Assembly (NCBI RefSeq): GCF_002119405.1
Contig: NZ_MTBG01000015.1
Span: 1-64,000 of the forward strand
Source of the DNA: Pseudoruegeria sp. SK021
GTDB taxonomy: Bacteria > Pseudomonadota > Alphaproteobacteria > Rhodobacterales > Rhodobacteraceae
Direction: 5' to 3'
Length of the DNA stretch: 64,000 nucleotides
Positions 8,583 through 17,675 of this stretch are shown piece by piece (position 1 is the stretch's first letter; each line of letters opens with the position of its first letter). Below the pieces are notes generated by a model. The model worked only from the letters and a program-made list of their open reading frames with translations. It was not told the DNA's origin and did no database searches. Position numbers and translations under genes: made by a program.

Positions 8583-9034
8583 GCGATACCGCACTCAAGG
8601 ACGGCTGGGCCAAAGTCACGAACGGCAAACCACAGGTCGGACAGGTGGCCAAGCGCAGCCGCACCACATCGATGACGGATATTCACGCCTTCACCGAGAT
8701 GACAGGCGACCGCAACCCGGTACATTACGACGAGGCGCTGGCCAAAAAGACCCCGTTCGGCAAACTGATCGTTCAGGGCGGTGTGACCACCGGCATTCTG
8801 AATGCGGTTGTGGCGGAGGATCTGCCGGGGCCGGGGACCGTCTTTCTCAACACCAACCTGAACTTCAAAAAGGCGGTCGGTATCGATGAAGTGATTACCG
8901 GCAGTGTTGAGGTTCTGAGCGTTCGAGATGACAAGCCGATCTGTACGTTGAAAGTGACCGTGGTGGATGGCGACGGCGCGGTTTGCGTCGAAGGCGAAGC
9001 CACCACCTATACCATGCCGCTGCAAGGACTCTGA
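8579..9034 (+). CDS. MaoC-like (R)-specific enoyl-CoA hydratase
   Basis: This 151-residue single hot-dog-fold protein has the hydratase-2 motif DRNPVH (Asp44, Asn46, His49), followed by the conserved FGKLIVQGGVTTGI helix. Family members hydrate trans-2-enoyl-CoA to (R)-3-hydroxyacyl-CoA. Together with the upstream DUF35 and Ltp2-like genes it resembles the ChsH1-ChsH2-Ltp2 arrangement, in which hydration and retro-aldol cleavage are consecutive. It may also simply serve short-chain enoyl-CoA metabolism. The start codon overlaps the preceding stop by four bases. Confidence 0.85.
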   Translation: MSDTALKDGWAKVTNGKPQVGQVAKRSRTTSMTDIHAFTEMTGDRNPVHYDEALAKKTPFGKLIVQGGVTTGILNAVVAEDLPGPGTVFLNTNLNFKKAVGIDEVITGSVEVLSVRDDKPICTLKVTVVDGDGAVCVEGEATTYTMPLQGL

Positions 9035-9035
9035 T

Positions 9036-10271
9036 ATGAACGATGCCGTCGCCGAAGACACAAGTGCCGCAGGACGCTGGAAAATGCTTGCGCTGATGTG
9101 CGTTGGCGTGGTCGGCGTCTTGACGACTTGGTTTTCGGCGACGGCGATCGTGCCGGAACTGATTACGCATTGGCGGCTGAGCACGTCACAGGCGGCTTGG
9201 CTGACCAACGCTGTACAGATCGGGTTTGTCGTCGGTGCGATTGCGGCCTCCTTGGTCAACCTTCCTGACATCGTACGAATGCAGCGCCTGATGGCGGTCA
9301 GTGCCCTCTGCGCAGCCGCCGCAAATGCAGCCTTGCTGTTTGTCGAGACCCCAGGACTGGCGATCTTTGCGCGATTTCTGACCGGGGTGGCATTGGCCGG
9401 GGTCTATCCGCCCGCGCTTAAACTGATGGCGACGTGGTTCGTCAAGGGCAGGGGGTTGGCATTGGGGTTCTTGATCGGGGCGCTGACGTTGGGATCGTCG
9501 ATGCCGCATTTGCTGCGGGCGGTGACGGATGGCCTAGCGTGGCAGATGGTGGTGATCGGAACCAGTGCGCTAACGCTGACCTCGGCCGCGATCTTTGCAA
9601 CGCTTGTGCATGAGGGCCCGCATGCCTTTGGACGTGCCACGTTCAATCCGCGCCAATGTCTTCAAGTGTTTACGGTCAAGCCGCTCTGGCTCGCAAATCT
9701 TGGCTATTTTGGCCATATGTGGGAGCTTTACGCAATGTGGGCTTGGATTCTGGCCTTTGGAACTGCCGCCGCCGAAACCGGGCTGTCGCCGTTTCCCTTT
9801 GGGTCCCCCTCCATGCTGAGCTTTGTGGTGGTCGCATCCGGGGTTGCAGGCTGCATTTTGGGTGGGGTCTTGTCCGACCGGATCGGGCGTTGTCTGACCA
9901 CTGCCGGGATGATGGCGGTCTCTGGGTCATGCGCCCTGTTGATCGGCGTGTTGTTCGATGGTCCGGGTTGGGCGCTGGCGCTGGTCGCGGTGATCTGGGG
10001 CATTTCGGTGATTGGCGATAGCGCGCAGTTTTCCGCTGCGGTCACCGAATTGGCAGATAGCCGTTTTGTTGGCACCGCTGTGACATTGCAGCTTGGGATC
10101 GGCTTTGCCCTCACCGTTCTAGCGATCTGGGGGGTGCCGTTGTTGGCGGCTGTTGTCGGGTGGCAATGGGTATTTTTGATGCTGGTGCCCGGCCCTGTTC
10201 TGGGCGTCTGGGCCATGCTACGGCTGCGTCAATTGCCTGAAGCTTCGTGGATGGCTGGCGGCGCACGGTGA
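9036..10271 (+). CDS. Major facilitator superfamily transporter
   Basis: This 411-residue hydrophobic protein has about twelve predicted membrane segments and MFS features such as FLTGVALAGVYPPALKL and the cytoplasmic loop GGVLSDRIGR between the two halves. It starts one base after the MaoC stop, so it is the last gene of the aacS operon. The substrate cannot be read from the sequence; the context suggests uptake or efflux of a short organic acid whose CoA ester is handled by the upstream enzymes. Confidence 0.82.
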   Translation: MNDAVAEDTSAAGRWKMLALMCVGVVGVLTTWFSATAIVPELITHWRLSTSQAAWLTNAVQIGFVVGAIAASLVNLPDIVRMQRLMAVSALCAAAANAALLFVETPGLAIFARFLTGVALAGVYPPALKLMATWFVKGRGLALGFLIGALTLGSSMPHLLRAVTDGLAWQMVVIGTSALTLTSAAIFATLVHEGPHAFGRATFNPRQCLQVFTVKPLWLANLGYFGHMWELYAMWAWILAFGTAAAETGLSPFPFGSPSMLSFVVVASGVAGCILGGVLSDRIGRCLTTAGMMAVSGSCALLIGVLFDGPGWALALVAVIWGISVIGDSAQFSAAVTELADSRFVGTAVTLQLGIGFALTVLAIWGVPLLAAVVGWQWVFLMLVPGPVLGVWAMLRLRQLPEASWMAGGAR

Positions 10272-10633
10272 CTTGGCATTTGCAAGCCCATGCTTTTGGT
10301 TGGTATTTGAAATGATCAATGTCGTTATTAGTGCGTGGAAGCCAAATTCTGATGAAAACCCGTAAGAAATCACCGGGTCGTCCGAAGAATGAAGATGACG
10401 GCACCGCCGCTGATCTGCTGCGCCAGACCCTGCATGCGCAGGGTCCGTTGGATCCACACCATCATATCCCTTTCTCGGCTGAGAATTGACGGCGTCTGAA
10501 CGCGGCCATGATATGCCGTCCCTCAGGGCATCACCAACTTTCGCGCGTTACTCTCAGCGCGGTACTTCGGGATGTTGGCCGTGACTGAGGGAGCACTTCA
10601 GGCGGGGAGGCAACCTTGGCGGCGCATCGCACT
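10272..10633. other. Intergenic region with a possible TetR-fragment ORF
   Basis: These 362 bases separate the MFS gene from the convergent LysR gene. Besides the small frame at 10352-10489 there is no clear gene. No hairpin followed by a T-run was seen. Confidence 0.45.
10352..10489 (+). pseudogene. Short ORF resembling the N-terminus of a TetR regulator
   Basis: This 45-codon frame encodes a protein beginning MKTRKKSPGRPKNEDDGTAA. The Lys/Arg-rich 'GRPK' tail is typical just before the helix-turn-helix of TetR-family proteins, but the frame stops before any helix-turn-helix. It may be the remnant of a regulator or a chance small ORF. Sequence after the stop does not continue the family pattern in an obvious way. 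Confidence 0.25.
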
Positions 10634-11560
10634 TTATAATGGCGGCGGTTGAACCTCGTCGGGTGACTGATTGTGCGGTTGTGATTGTTCTGACAGCCAG
10701 ATGCGGAATGCCCGCAGGGCACCGTCGTTATCTTTGTCCTTCGGCCACACAAGCCAATAGGCCCCGCGCACCGGAACATCCTGTTTGAGCACGGGCAGCA
10801 AGCGGCCTTCGCTGATTTCGATCTGGGCGAGATAATCTGGTAACAGCGCGACCCCCAAGCCCGAAATCGCCGCTTGGATCACCATCGAGAACTGGTCCAT
10901 CAGCATGCCGCCGGCACCGGTGGGGGTGCCGCCTTGGCCTTGAAACCAATCGGCCCAGAAGGTCGATCGCGATTCCAGATGAAGCATGGGAACCCCGGCA
11001 AGATCGGCGAGCGTGTCAAGCTTGTGGGCCGCGGCAAAGCCGGGCGACACGCAGGCCGTCACGGTTTCGTCGAAAAGTTTCAGATGGTTGGCGCCGTCCC
11101 AATCCGCCGCGCCGAAGTAGATGGCGGCGTCAAACACCTCGCCCGAAAAATCAAACCGACCGATCCGTGTCGACATGTTGATCGCGATACCCGGATGCGC
11201 ATTTAGAAACCGCCCCAGACGCGGTCCGAGCCACCGGGTTGCGAAGGTCGGCAACACCGCAAGCGACAGGGTGCCGCCTTCGGGGTTGGCAACCACCGAC
11301 ATGCTGGCGCGCTGGATCATGGCAAGGGCGCGGGCAACGTCGCGCTGATAGCTGATGGCAGCGGCGGTGGGGATCAAGCGGCGGTGCTCGCGGGTGAACA
11401 GGTCCTTGCCAAGCTGGTCTTCCAAGGCAAGAATTAACCGGCTGACCGTGCTCTGCGTCAGATCCAGTTCATCAGCCGCGGCTGTGACAGAGCCGTGCCG
11501 CACCACCGCATCCAAGGCCAGCAGCAATTTGATCGAGGGAAGGAAGCGCCGTTGCCGCAT
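10634..11560 (-). CDS. LysR-family regulator (GcvA-like), divergent from gcdH
   Basis: The N-terminus MRQRRFLPSIKLLLALDAVV followed by HGSVTAAADELDLTQSTVSR is the winged helix-turn-helix of LysR regulators in the GcvA-like branch. A substrate-binding domain of about 200 residues follows. The frame is open up to 11632, but the GcvA-type N-terminus begins at the Met at 11560. This choice leaves a normal divergent spacer of about 116 bases to gcdH. An imperfect dyad CATGA-AC-TCATG (11577-11588) in that spacer is a possible binding site. LysR genes divergent from glutaryl-CoA dehydrogenase genes are common, so glutarate-responsive activation is a reasonable inference. Confidence 0.85.
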   Translation of the reverse strand: MRQRRFLPSIKLLLALDAVVRHGSVTAAADELDLTQSTVSRLILALEDQLGKDLFTREHRRLIPTAAAISYQRDVARALAMIQRASMSVVANPEGGTLSLAVLPTFATRWLGPRLGRFLNAHPGIAINMSTRIGRFDFSGEVFDAAIYFGAADWDGANHLKLFDETVTACVSPGFAAAHKLDTLADLAGVPMLHLESRSTFWADWFQGQGGTPTGAGGMLMDQFSMVIQAAISGLGVALLPDYLAQIEISEGRLLPVLKQDVPVRGAYWLVWPKDKDNDGALRAFRIWLSEQSQPHNQSPDEVQPPPL

Positions 11561-11676
11561 TTGCATTCCATTACTGCATGAACTCATGAGGTAAACTTGA
11601 TGTTTATTGCAGTTCGCCCCTGATATTACCATGAAAATTGCATGAAACGTGACTGATCATCGTCAGAGGAAACCAT

Positions 11677-12876
11677 ATGTCGACAGCGTCCCACAAAGGC
11701 ATCCCGTATAACTGGGCAGATCCCTTCCTGTTTGAAGAACAACTGAGCGAAGAGGATCGGATGATCAGCGCATCCGCGCGGGCGTTTGCCGCAGACCGAT
11801 TGATGCCGCGGGTTGAGCGGGCCTATCTGGATGAAACCACCGACCCGGAAATCTTTCGGGAGATGGGTGAAAATGGCCTTTTGGGTGTGACGGTTCCGGA
11901 AGAATATGGCGGGGTCGGGGCGTCGTACGTGGCCTATGGTCTCGTGGCGCGGGAAGTCGAGCGTGTGGATAGCGGCTATCGGTCGATGATGTCGGTGCAA
12001 TCCTCGCTCGTGATGTTCCCGATTTACGCCTATGGCTCGGAAGAGCAGCGGCAGAAATATCTTCCGAAACTTGCAAGCGGGGAATATATCGGCTGCTTCG
12101 GCCTGACCGAGCCGGATGCCGGATCGGACCCCAGCGGCATGAAAACCCGGGCGATCAAGACCGAGGGCGGATACCGTCTGATCGGGTCGAAAATGTGGAT
12201 TTCCAACAGTCCGATCGCCGATGTGTTCGTGGTCTGGGCCAAGTCCGAGGCTCATGGCGGCAAGGTCCGTGGCTTTATCCTTGAGAAAGGGATGAAAGGG
12301 CTGACCGCGCCAAAGATCGGCGGCAAGCTGTCATTGCGCGCTTCGATCACCGGCGAGATCGTGATGGACAATGTCGAGGTTGGCGAAGAGGCGCTGTTGC
12401 CGAATGCCGAAGGCATGGGCGGGCCATTTGGCTGTCTGAACCGTGCCCGGTATGGCATTGCGTGGGGGGTGATGGGGGCCGCCGAAGATTGCTTTACCCG
12501 CTCACGCCAATACGGCCTTGATCGCCATCAGTTCAAACGCCCGCTGGCCGCAACCCAACTGTATCAAAAGAAATTGGCGGATATGCATACCGAGATCACG
12601 CTGGGGCTTCAGGCCTGTTTGCGGGTGGGTCAGCTGTTCGATCAGGGCCGGTTTGCGCCTGAGATGATCTCAATGATCAAGCGCAACAACTGTGGCAAGG
12701 CGTTGGATATTGCCCGGCAATCTCGGGACATGCATGGCGGTAACGGCATCCAGATCGAATATCATGTGATGCGCCACGCTCAGAACCTTGAGACCGTGAA
12801 TACCTATGAGGGCACCCATGATGTGCATGCCCTGATCCTTGGCCGGGCGATTACCGGCATTCAGGCCTTTGGCTGA
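11677..12876 (+). CDS. gcdH: Glutaryl-CoA dehydrogenase
   Basis: This 399-residue FAD enzyme of the acyl-CoA dehydrogenase family oxidatively decarboxylates glutaryl-CoA to crotonyl-CoA. Evidence is its overall length, the start region [19 protein letters not shown], the FAD/substrate motif [26 protein letters not shown], and the catalytic glutamate Glu378 in [20 protein letters not shown], which is diagnostic for this subfamily. The ATG at 11677 follows AGAGGAAACCAT. The CoA-transferase gene starts two bases after its stop, forming a two-gene glutarate unit. Confidence 0.93.
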   Translation: MSTASHKGIPYNWADPFLFEEQLSEEDRMISASARAFAADRLMPRVERAYLDETTDPEIFREMGENGLLGVTVPEEYGGVGASYVAYGLVAREVERVDSGYRSMMSVQSSLVMFPIYAYGSEEQRQKYLPKLASGEYIGCFGLTEPDAGSDPSGMKTRAIKTEGGYRLIGSKMWISNSPIADVFVVWAKSEAHGGKVRGFILEKGMKGLTAPKIGGKLSLRASITGEIVMDNVEVGEEALLPNAEGMGGPFGCLNRARYGIAWGVMGAAEDCFTRSRQYGLDRHQFKRPLAATQLYQKKLADMHTEITLGLQACLRVGQLFDQGRFAPEMISMIKRNNCGKALDIARQSRDMHGGNGIQIEYHVMRHAQNLETVNTYEGTHDVHALILGRAITGIQAFG

Positions 12877-12877
12877 G

Positions 12878-14044
12878 ATGTCACAGCAGATGACCCAAGA
12901 CCCGCCCTTAAAGGGCCTCAAGGTCATTGAGTTGGCGCGCATTCTGGCCGGTCCTTGGATCGGTCAGACGCTGGCAGATCTTGGCGCCGAGGTAATCAAG
13001 GTTGAAGCCCCCGAAGGCGATGACACGCGCCGATGGGGGCCGCCTTTCGTCGATCGGCCCGACGGCAATGGCGGCGTTGAGACGACGGCGGCTTATTTCC
13101 ACGCGGCCAATCGCGGCAAGACCTCAGTGATCTGCGATTTTTCCGATCCGACCGATCTTGCCAGTCTGAAAGCCATGATCGCCGATGCGGACGTGGTAAT
13201 CGAGAATTTCAAAGTTGGCGGTTTGGACAAGTTCGGGCTGGACTATGCCAGTCTCAGCGCCCTCAATCCGGGCCTTGTCTATGCGTCGGTCACGGGGTTT
13301 GGCCAGAACGGCCCGCGGGCCAAGCAGCCGGGCTATGATTTTCTCATTCAGGGCATGTGCGGGGTGATGGACCTGACCGGTGATCCGTTGGGAGAACCGC
13401 AAAAGGTCGGCGTGGCGTGGATCGATATTTTCACCGGCCTGTATGGGGTGATCGGCATTCAGGCGGCGCTGGCTGAACGGGCGCGATCGGGGCTGGGGCA
13501 GCATATTGACCTGTCGCTGCTGGATTGTGGGGTTGGCGTGCTGGCCAACCAAGCGACCAATTTCCTGTTGGGCGGGGCAGTGCCCACCCGTCTTGGCAAT
13601 GCGCATCCTAACATTGTGCCGTATCAGGTGTTTCCGTCCTCTGATGGACATATCATCATCGCTTGCGGAAACGATCGGCAATTTGGGGCGCTGTGCCGGG
13701 CGCTTGATCTGGAGGGGCTGGCCGGAGACGACCACTATGCGACCAACCCGGCCCGGGTCGAACACCGGGACGTGCTGTGTGCCTTGCTTGCCGCGCAAAC
13801 GGCGACCCACAGCAAGGCCGAACTGATCGCCTTGCTGGAAGCGGCAGGGGTGCCGGTCGGTCCGATCAACACCGTGGCCGAAGCCCTGTCAGAACCTCAG
13901 ATCGATGCACGCGCTTTGCGCATTGCCCCCGAAGGGATCGAAGGGCTGCGGACGCCGCTGACGTTCTCGCGCAGCCCAATGGCGCTGGATAAGGCGGCCC
14001 CGGTATTGGGTCAGGGCACGCGACGTTTTTCGGACCCCGGTTAA
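12878..14044 (+). CDS. gcdG: CaiB/BaiF (class III) CoA-transferase, glutarate-type
   Basis: This 388-residue protein has the interlocked class III CoA-transferase pattern: GLKVIELARILAGPWIGQTLADLGAEVIKVE at the N-terminus and the catalytic aspartate at about Asp183 in VAWIDIFTG. Position directly after gcdH makes transfer of CoA from succinyl-CoA (or another donor) to glutarate the most likely reaction, as in the known gcdHG arrangement. Formyl-CoA or carnitine substrates cannot be excluded from sequence alone. The start at 12878 leaves one base after the gcdH stop. A 10-bp stem (14060-14088) follows the stop. Confidence 0.82.
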   Translation: MSQQMTQDPPLKGLKVIELARILAGPWIGQTLADLGAEVIKVEAPEGDDTRRWGPPFVDRPDGNGGVETTAAYFHAANRGKTSVICDFSDPTDLASLKAMIADADVVIENFKVGGLDKFGLDYASLSALNPGLVYASVTGFGQNGPRAKQPGYDFLIQGMCGVMDLTGDPLGEPQKVGVAWIDIFTGLYGVIGIQAALAERARSGLGQHIDLSLLDCGVGVLANQATNFLLGGAVPTRLGNAHPNIVPYQVFPSSDGHIIIACGNDRQFGALCRALDLEGLAGDDHYATNPARVEHRDVLCALLAAQTATHSKAELIALLEAAGVPVGPINTVAEALSEPQIDARALRIAPEGIEGLRTPLTFSRSPMALDKAAPVLGQGTRRFSDPG

Positions 14045-14059
14045 GCCGGAAGTCTGGCT

Positions 14060-14088
14060 CCACCAGCGGTCGATGTGGCCGCTGGTGG
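14060..14088. terminator. Hairpin between convergent gcdG and davD
   Basis: CCACCAGCGG and CCGCTGGTGG form a perfect 10-bp stem with a 9-base loop in the 64-base gap between two convergent genes. There is no T-run on either side, so it would be a bidirectional pause/processing hairpin rather than a textbook terminator. Confidence 0.5.
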
Positions 14089-14108
14089 GGGTGTCATGCG
14101 GGCGGTGG

Positions 14109-15542
14109 TCAGTCCAGGCGGGTGATGAAGCGGGTGTCGAGATAGGCCTCGATCGCCTCGGACCCGCCTTCGGTGCCGATCCCGGATTCGCCGATGCCGC
14201 CGAACGGCACTTCGGGCAAGGCCAGCCCGACATGGTTCACCGACAGCATCCCGGCGCGCACTTCGTTTTGCAAGCGGGTGGCTGTCGCCGAGGACCGGGT
14301 GAAGGCATAGGCGGCCAGTCCAAAGGGCAGGCGATTGGCCTCGGCAAAGGCTGCGTCCGCGGTGTTGAATCGGTTGATGACGGCGACCGGGCCGAAGGGC
14401 TCGTCGTTCATGATGTCGGCATCAACGGGCACGTCGCGCAAAACGGTCGGCTCAAAGAACCATCCCGAATTGCCAATCCGTTTTCCGCCGGTGACAAGGG
14501 TGGCGCCGCGGGCGACGGCATCGTCGATCATCCGTTCAAGGGCGGGGATGCGCCGATCATTGGCCAGTGGTCCCATTGCGCTGTCGGGGTCGGTTCCCGG
14601 GCCAACGCGGACCGCTTCTGCGGCTTTGGCAAAGCCGTCCACGAATTGATCCGCAACGCTGTCTTGCACCAGAAACCGGGTGGGCGAGATGCAGACCTGA
14701 CCGGCATTGCGGAACTTGGTCGCTGCCATCGCCGCGATGGCAGTCTCGATATCGGCATCCCCGAACACCAACACCGGGGCGTGGCCGCCCAGTTCCATCG
14801 TCGCCTTCTTCATATGCGCCCCGGCCAGTGCGGCCAGTTGCTTGCCCACAGGGGTCGAGCCGGTGAATGAGATTTTGCGGATCACCGGATGCGGGATCAG
14901 ATAGCCGGAAATTTCGGCCGGATCGCCATAGACCAGATTGACCACACCGGCGGGGACGCCCGCGTCCGCAAAACAGCGGATCAATTCCGCAGGCGAGGCG
15001 GGGGTTTCCTCGGGGGCCTTGACGATGATCGAGCATCCCGCAGCCAAAGCGGCAGACAGCTTGCGCACCACTTGGTTGATCGGGAAGTTCCACGGCGTGA
15101 AGGCCGCGACCGGCCCTACCGGCTGTTTCAGGGTCAGTTGGGTGACGCCGGGCTTGCGGGACGGGATGACCTGCCCATAGGTGCGGCGGGCCTCTTCGGC
15201 AAACCAGTCGATGGTATCGGCCCCGGCGAGGACCTCCATCTTCGACTCTGCGAGGGGCTTGCCTTGTTCGGCGGTCATCAAAGCCGCGATGTCATCGGCG
15301 CGGTCGCGCAACAAATCGGCGGCACGGCGCATCAGCTTGGCACGCTCATACGCCCCGGTGGCGGACCAGATGGCAAACCCGGCGCTGGCAGCGCTTAGGG
15401 CCCGGTCAAGATCGGCGATGCCGGCATGAGCAACGCGGCCAATTTCCTGCGCGGTGGCCGGGTCGATCACCGGCAAGGTGCGGGCGTCTGCCGCGGGTCC
15501 CCATGTGCCGTTGATAAAAAGTTGGGTGTCTGGATAGCGCAT
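14109..15542 (-). CDS. gabD: Succinate/glutarate-semialdehyde dehydrogenase
   Basis: This 477-residue aldehyde dehydrogenase has Asn152 (PWNFPI), the general base Glu250 (MELGGHAP) and the nucleophile Cys284 ([12 protein letters not shown]). The sequence pattern ([23 protein letters not shown]) is that of GabD/DavD enzymes oxidising succinate or glutarate semialdehyde with NAD(P). Partnership with the aminotransferase upstream and with gcdHG on the opposite strand favours glutarate semialdehyde (5-aminovalerate route), though GABA use is equally possible. The long open frame reaches 15695, but MRYPDTQLF at 15542 is the usual N-terminus. Confidence 0.9.
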   Translation of the reverse strand: MRYPDTQLFINGTWGPAADARTLPVIDPATAQEIGRVAHAGIADLDRALSAASAGFAIWSATGAYERAKLMRRAADLLRDRADDIAALMTAEQGKPLAESKMEVLAGADTIDWFAEEARRTYGQVIPSRKPGVTQLTLKQPVGPVAAFTPWNFPINQVVRKLSAALAAGCSIIVKAPEETPASPAELIRCFADAGVPAGVVNLVYGDPAEISGYLIPHPVIRKISFTGSTPVGKQLAALAGAHMKKATMELGGHAPVLVFGDADIETAIAAMAATKFRNAGQVCISPTRFLVQDSVADQFVDGFAKAAEAVRVGPGTDPDSAMGPLANDRRIPALERMIDDAVARGATLVTGGKRIGNSGWFFEPTVLRDVPVDADIMNDEPFGPVAVINRFNTADAAFAEANRLPFGLAAYAFTRSSATATRLQNEVRAGMLSVNHVGLALPEVPFGGIGESGIGTEGGSEAIEAYLDTRFITRLD

Positions 15543-15627
15543 GGCTGTGTCCTGTTCTTGGGGGCCGATAGGATCACCGGCCCTTTTCGAGATGTTTTTG
15601 GTCGGGTGTGGCGGCCAAATGCGGCGG

Positions 15628-16911
15628 TCAGGCGGACCCGGCTGCAGCGACGATTGCGGCGTAAAGGATGGCCGCTCCTTCGTCGAGGACCGCATCTTCG
15701 ATCGTTAGCGCCGGCAGCAGGCGGACGACATTGGCGCGGGTGCCGCAGGACAGCAGGATCAGGCCGCGCGATTGGGCCTCGGCGATGATCCGGTTGCATA
15801 GGTCCGGTGCCGGACGGGCCGGATCGCCGTCATCCACCAGTTCAAACGCCACCATGGCACCAAGGCCGCGAATGTCGCCAATGGCGCTGACCTTGGTCGC
15901 GGCTTTGGTAAGGGTGTCGCGCAACCGCGTCCCAACCACTTCGGCCCGGGCACAGAGGTCATCGTCGGCAATCACGTCAAGCACCGCATGGGCCGCCGCC
16001 ACCGCCAATGGATTGCCAGCATAGGTGCCGCCCAAGCCGCCGGAATGGGGCGCGTCGATCAACTCCGCGCGGCCGACAACCGCCGAAATCGGAAAGCCGC
16101 CACCCAAGCCCTTGGCCAGTGTCACGATGTCCGGTTTGACGCCGGCATGTTCGCAGGACAGCATCCGCCCGGTGCGGGCCATCCCGCCTTGCACTTCGTC
16201 AAGGATCAGGATGATCCCATGCGCGTCCGCCCGGGCGCGCAATGCCGCCAGAAACTCTGGCGGTGCAACGTTGAAGCCCCCTTCGCCCTGAACCGGTTCG
16301 ACGATGAAGGCTGCGACCTCGTCCGGGGCAATATCGCTGGTCAGGATCGTGTCCAGACCGCGCAGGGCCTCGTCCGTGGAGACGCCCAGATATGCGTTCG
16401 GAAACGGCGCGTGATAAATGCCAGAGGGCAGCGGGCCAAAGGTCTTTTTGTATGGCATCACTTTGCCGGTCAGGGCCATCCCCATGGCGGTGCGGCCATG
16501 AAAGGCCCCGCCAAACGCGATCACGCCGGGGCGACCTGTCGCCGCGCGGGCGATTTTGATCGCGTTCTCAACCGCTTCGACCCCGGTGGTCAGGCAGAGC
16601 GATTTGTTCGCCGCGCCGGTGTCGACCATGGCGTTCAGACGCTCGCATAGGCGCACATAGCCTTCGAACGGTGCAACATGGAAACAGGTATGGGTAAATG
16701 CGGCGGCCTGATCGGCAACGGCCTGCATCACCTTGGGGTGGCAATGGCCGGTATTGGTCACGGCAATGCCTGCGGCGAAATCGATAAAGCGGGTGCCGTC
16801 CACATCCCAAAGCTCTGCATTCAGGGCGCGCTCGGCATAGAGCGGTTTTCCGGCCACGCCACGGGCGACAGCGGCTTGGCGACGGGCTTCGAGTTCGGTT
16901 GAGCGTGTCAT
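15628..16911 (-). CDS. gabT: 4-aminobutyrate / 5-aminovalerate aminotransferase
   Basis: This 427-residue class III PLP aminotransferase has the cofactor lysine Lys267 ([16 protein letters not shown]), Asp238 in ILDEVQGG and the substrate-region motif EPVQGEGG (Glu207). The pattern matches GabT/DavT enzymes, which transfer the terminal amino group of GABA or 5-aminovalerate to 2-oxoglutarate. The product semialdehyde is the substrate of the dehydrogenase encoded immediately downstream (86-base gap). The preceding XRE-cupin regulator is likely its local regulator. Confidence 0.9.
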   Translation of the reverse strand: MTRSTELEARRQAAVARGVAGKPLYAERALNAELWDVDGTRFIDFAAGIAVTNTGHCHPKVMQAVADQAAAFTHTCFHVAPFEGYVRLCERLNAMVDTGAANKSLCLTTGVEAVENAIKIARAATGRPGVIAFGGAFHGRTAMGMALTGKVMPYKKTFGPLPSGIYHAPFPNAYLGVSTDEALRGLDTILTSDIAPDEVAAFIVEPVQGEGGFNVAPPEFLAALRARADAHGIILILDEVQGGMARTGRMLSCEHAGVKPDIVTLAKGLGGGFPISAVVGRAELIDAPHSGGLGGTYAGNPLAVAAAHAVLDVIADDDLCARAEVVGTRLRDTLTKAATKVSAIGDIRGLGAMVAFELVDDGDPARPAPDLCNRIIAEAQSRGLILLSCGTRANVVRLLPALTIEDAVLDEGAAILYAAIVAAAGSA

Positions 16912-16990
16912 GGGAATCCTCTGACGGTAGAGATGTGAAACTGGGTATCGCCGTGAAATATTTCAAGCAACATGGCGCTGAATGCGGCGG

Positions 16991-17578
16991 TCAAAGATAG
17001 GGGGGCGTGCAGGCAGAAATCACCACTGTGACGCCATCGTGCACATTTCGAAAGCGGTGGGGAAGCCGGGAGTCGAACAGATAAGATTCGCCGGGGCCAA
17101 GCACCCGCACGTCGGTTCCAACGGTGACTTCCAGCGCACCTTCAAGGACATATCCGCCCTCGGATGAAAAATGGTCGAGCATGTTTTCACCGGTGTCGGC
17201 GCCTATGTCATAGGTTTCATGCAAGATTTGCAGGTTGTAGCGGCGGGCATCACCGATCTGGCGAAAGGCCATTCTGCCGGTGCTATCCATGACGCCGCTG
17301 GCCGGTAATTTCGACGTCAGGTCCAGCAGATCCTCGGTGCCAAAAAACGGCCCGTCTGGGGCGCTGCGATCATCCTCGAAGAAGTCCCCCATCGTCAGAT
17401 TCAAGCCGGACAAAATTTTGCGCAAGGTGGCGATCGATGGACTGGATTTGTTCTGTTCTATGATCGAGATTTGCGCGTGCGGCACGCCGGCGCGTTCCGC
17501 GAGATGGCGCTGGGAGTAGCCCGCCGCCTTGCGCATGGCCAACAGGCGCGCGCCGATATCGAATGCGGGGTCGGTCAT
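16991..17578 (-). CDS. XRE-family regulator with C-terminal cupin domain
   Basis: The protein is about 195 residues. Residues 8-65 form an XRE helix-turn-helix (GARLLAMRKAAGYSQRHLAE, then AGVPHAQISIIEQ and SPSIATLRKIL). A cupin_2 beta-barrel follows at about residues 115-190, with YVLEGALEVTVG and SRLPHRFRN. This is the PuuR-type architecture, often controlling putrescine, GABA or amino acid use. The upstream in-frame Met at 17608 would add ten residues; MTDPAFDIG at 17578, preceded by AAGGA, is preferred. Its place just before gabT suggests control of gabTD. Confidence 0.85.
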   Translation of the reverse strand: MTDPAFDIGARLLAMRKAAGYSQRHLAERAGVPHAQISIIEQNKSSPSIATLRKILSGLNLTMGDFFEDDRSAPDGPFFGTEDLLDLTSKLPASGVMDSTGRMAFRQIGDARRYNLQILHETYDIGADTGENMLDHFSSEGGYVLEGALEVTVGTDVRVLGPGESYLFDSRLPHRFRNVHDGVTVVISACTPPYL

Positions 17579-17675
17579 TGCGGTATCCTTGTGGTGCAGT
17601 CTTGGCACGCCATCGCCATCAAGCGAGACGAGGGCGCGCCGCCGTCCCGCGACGGTGTGCGCTGCGAATGCTTGA

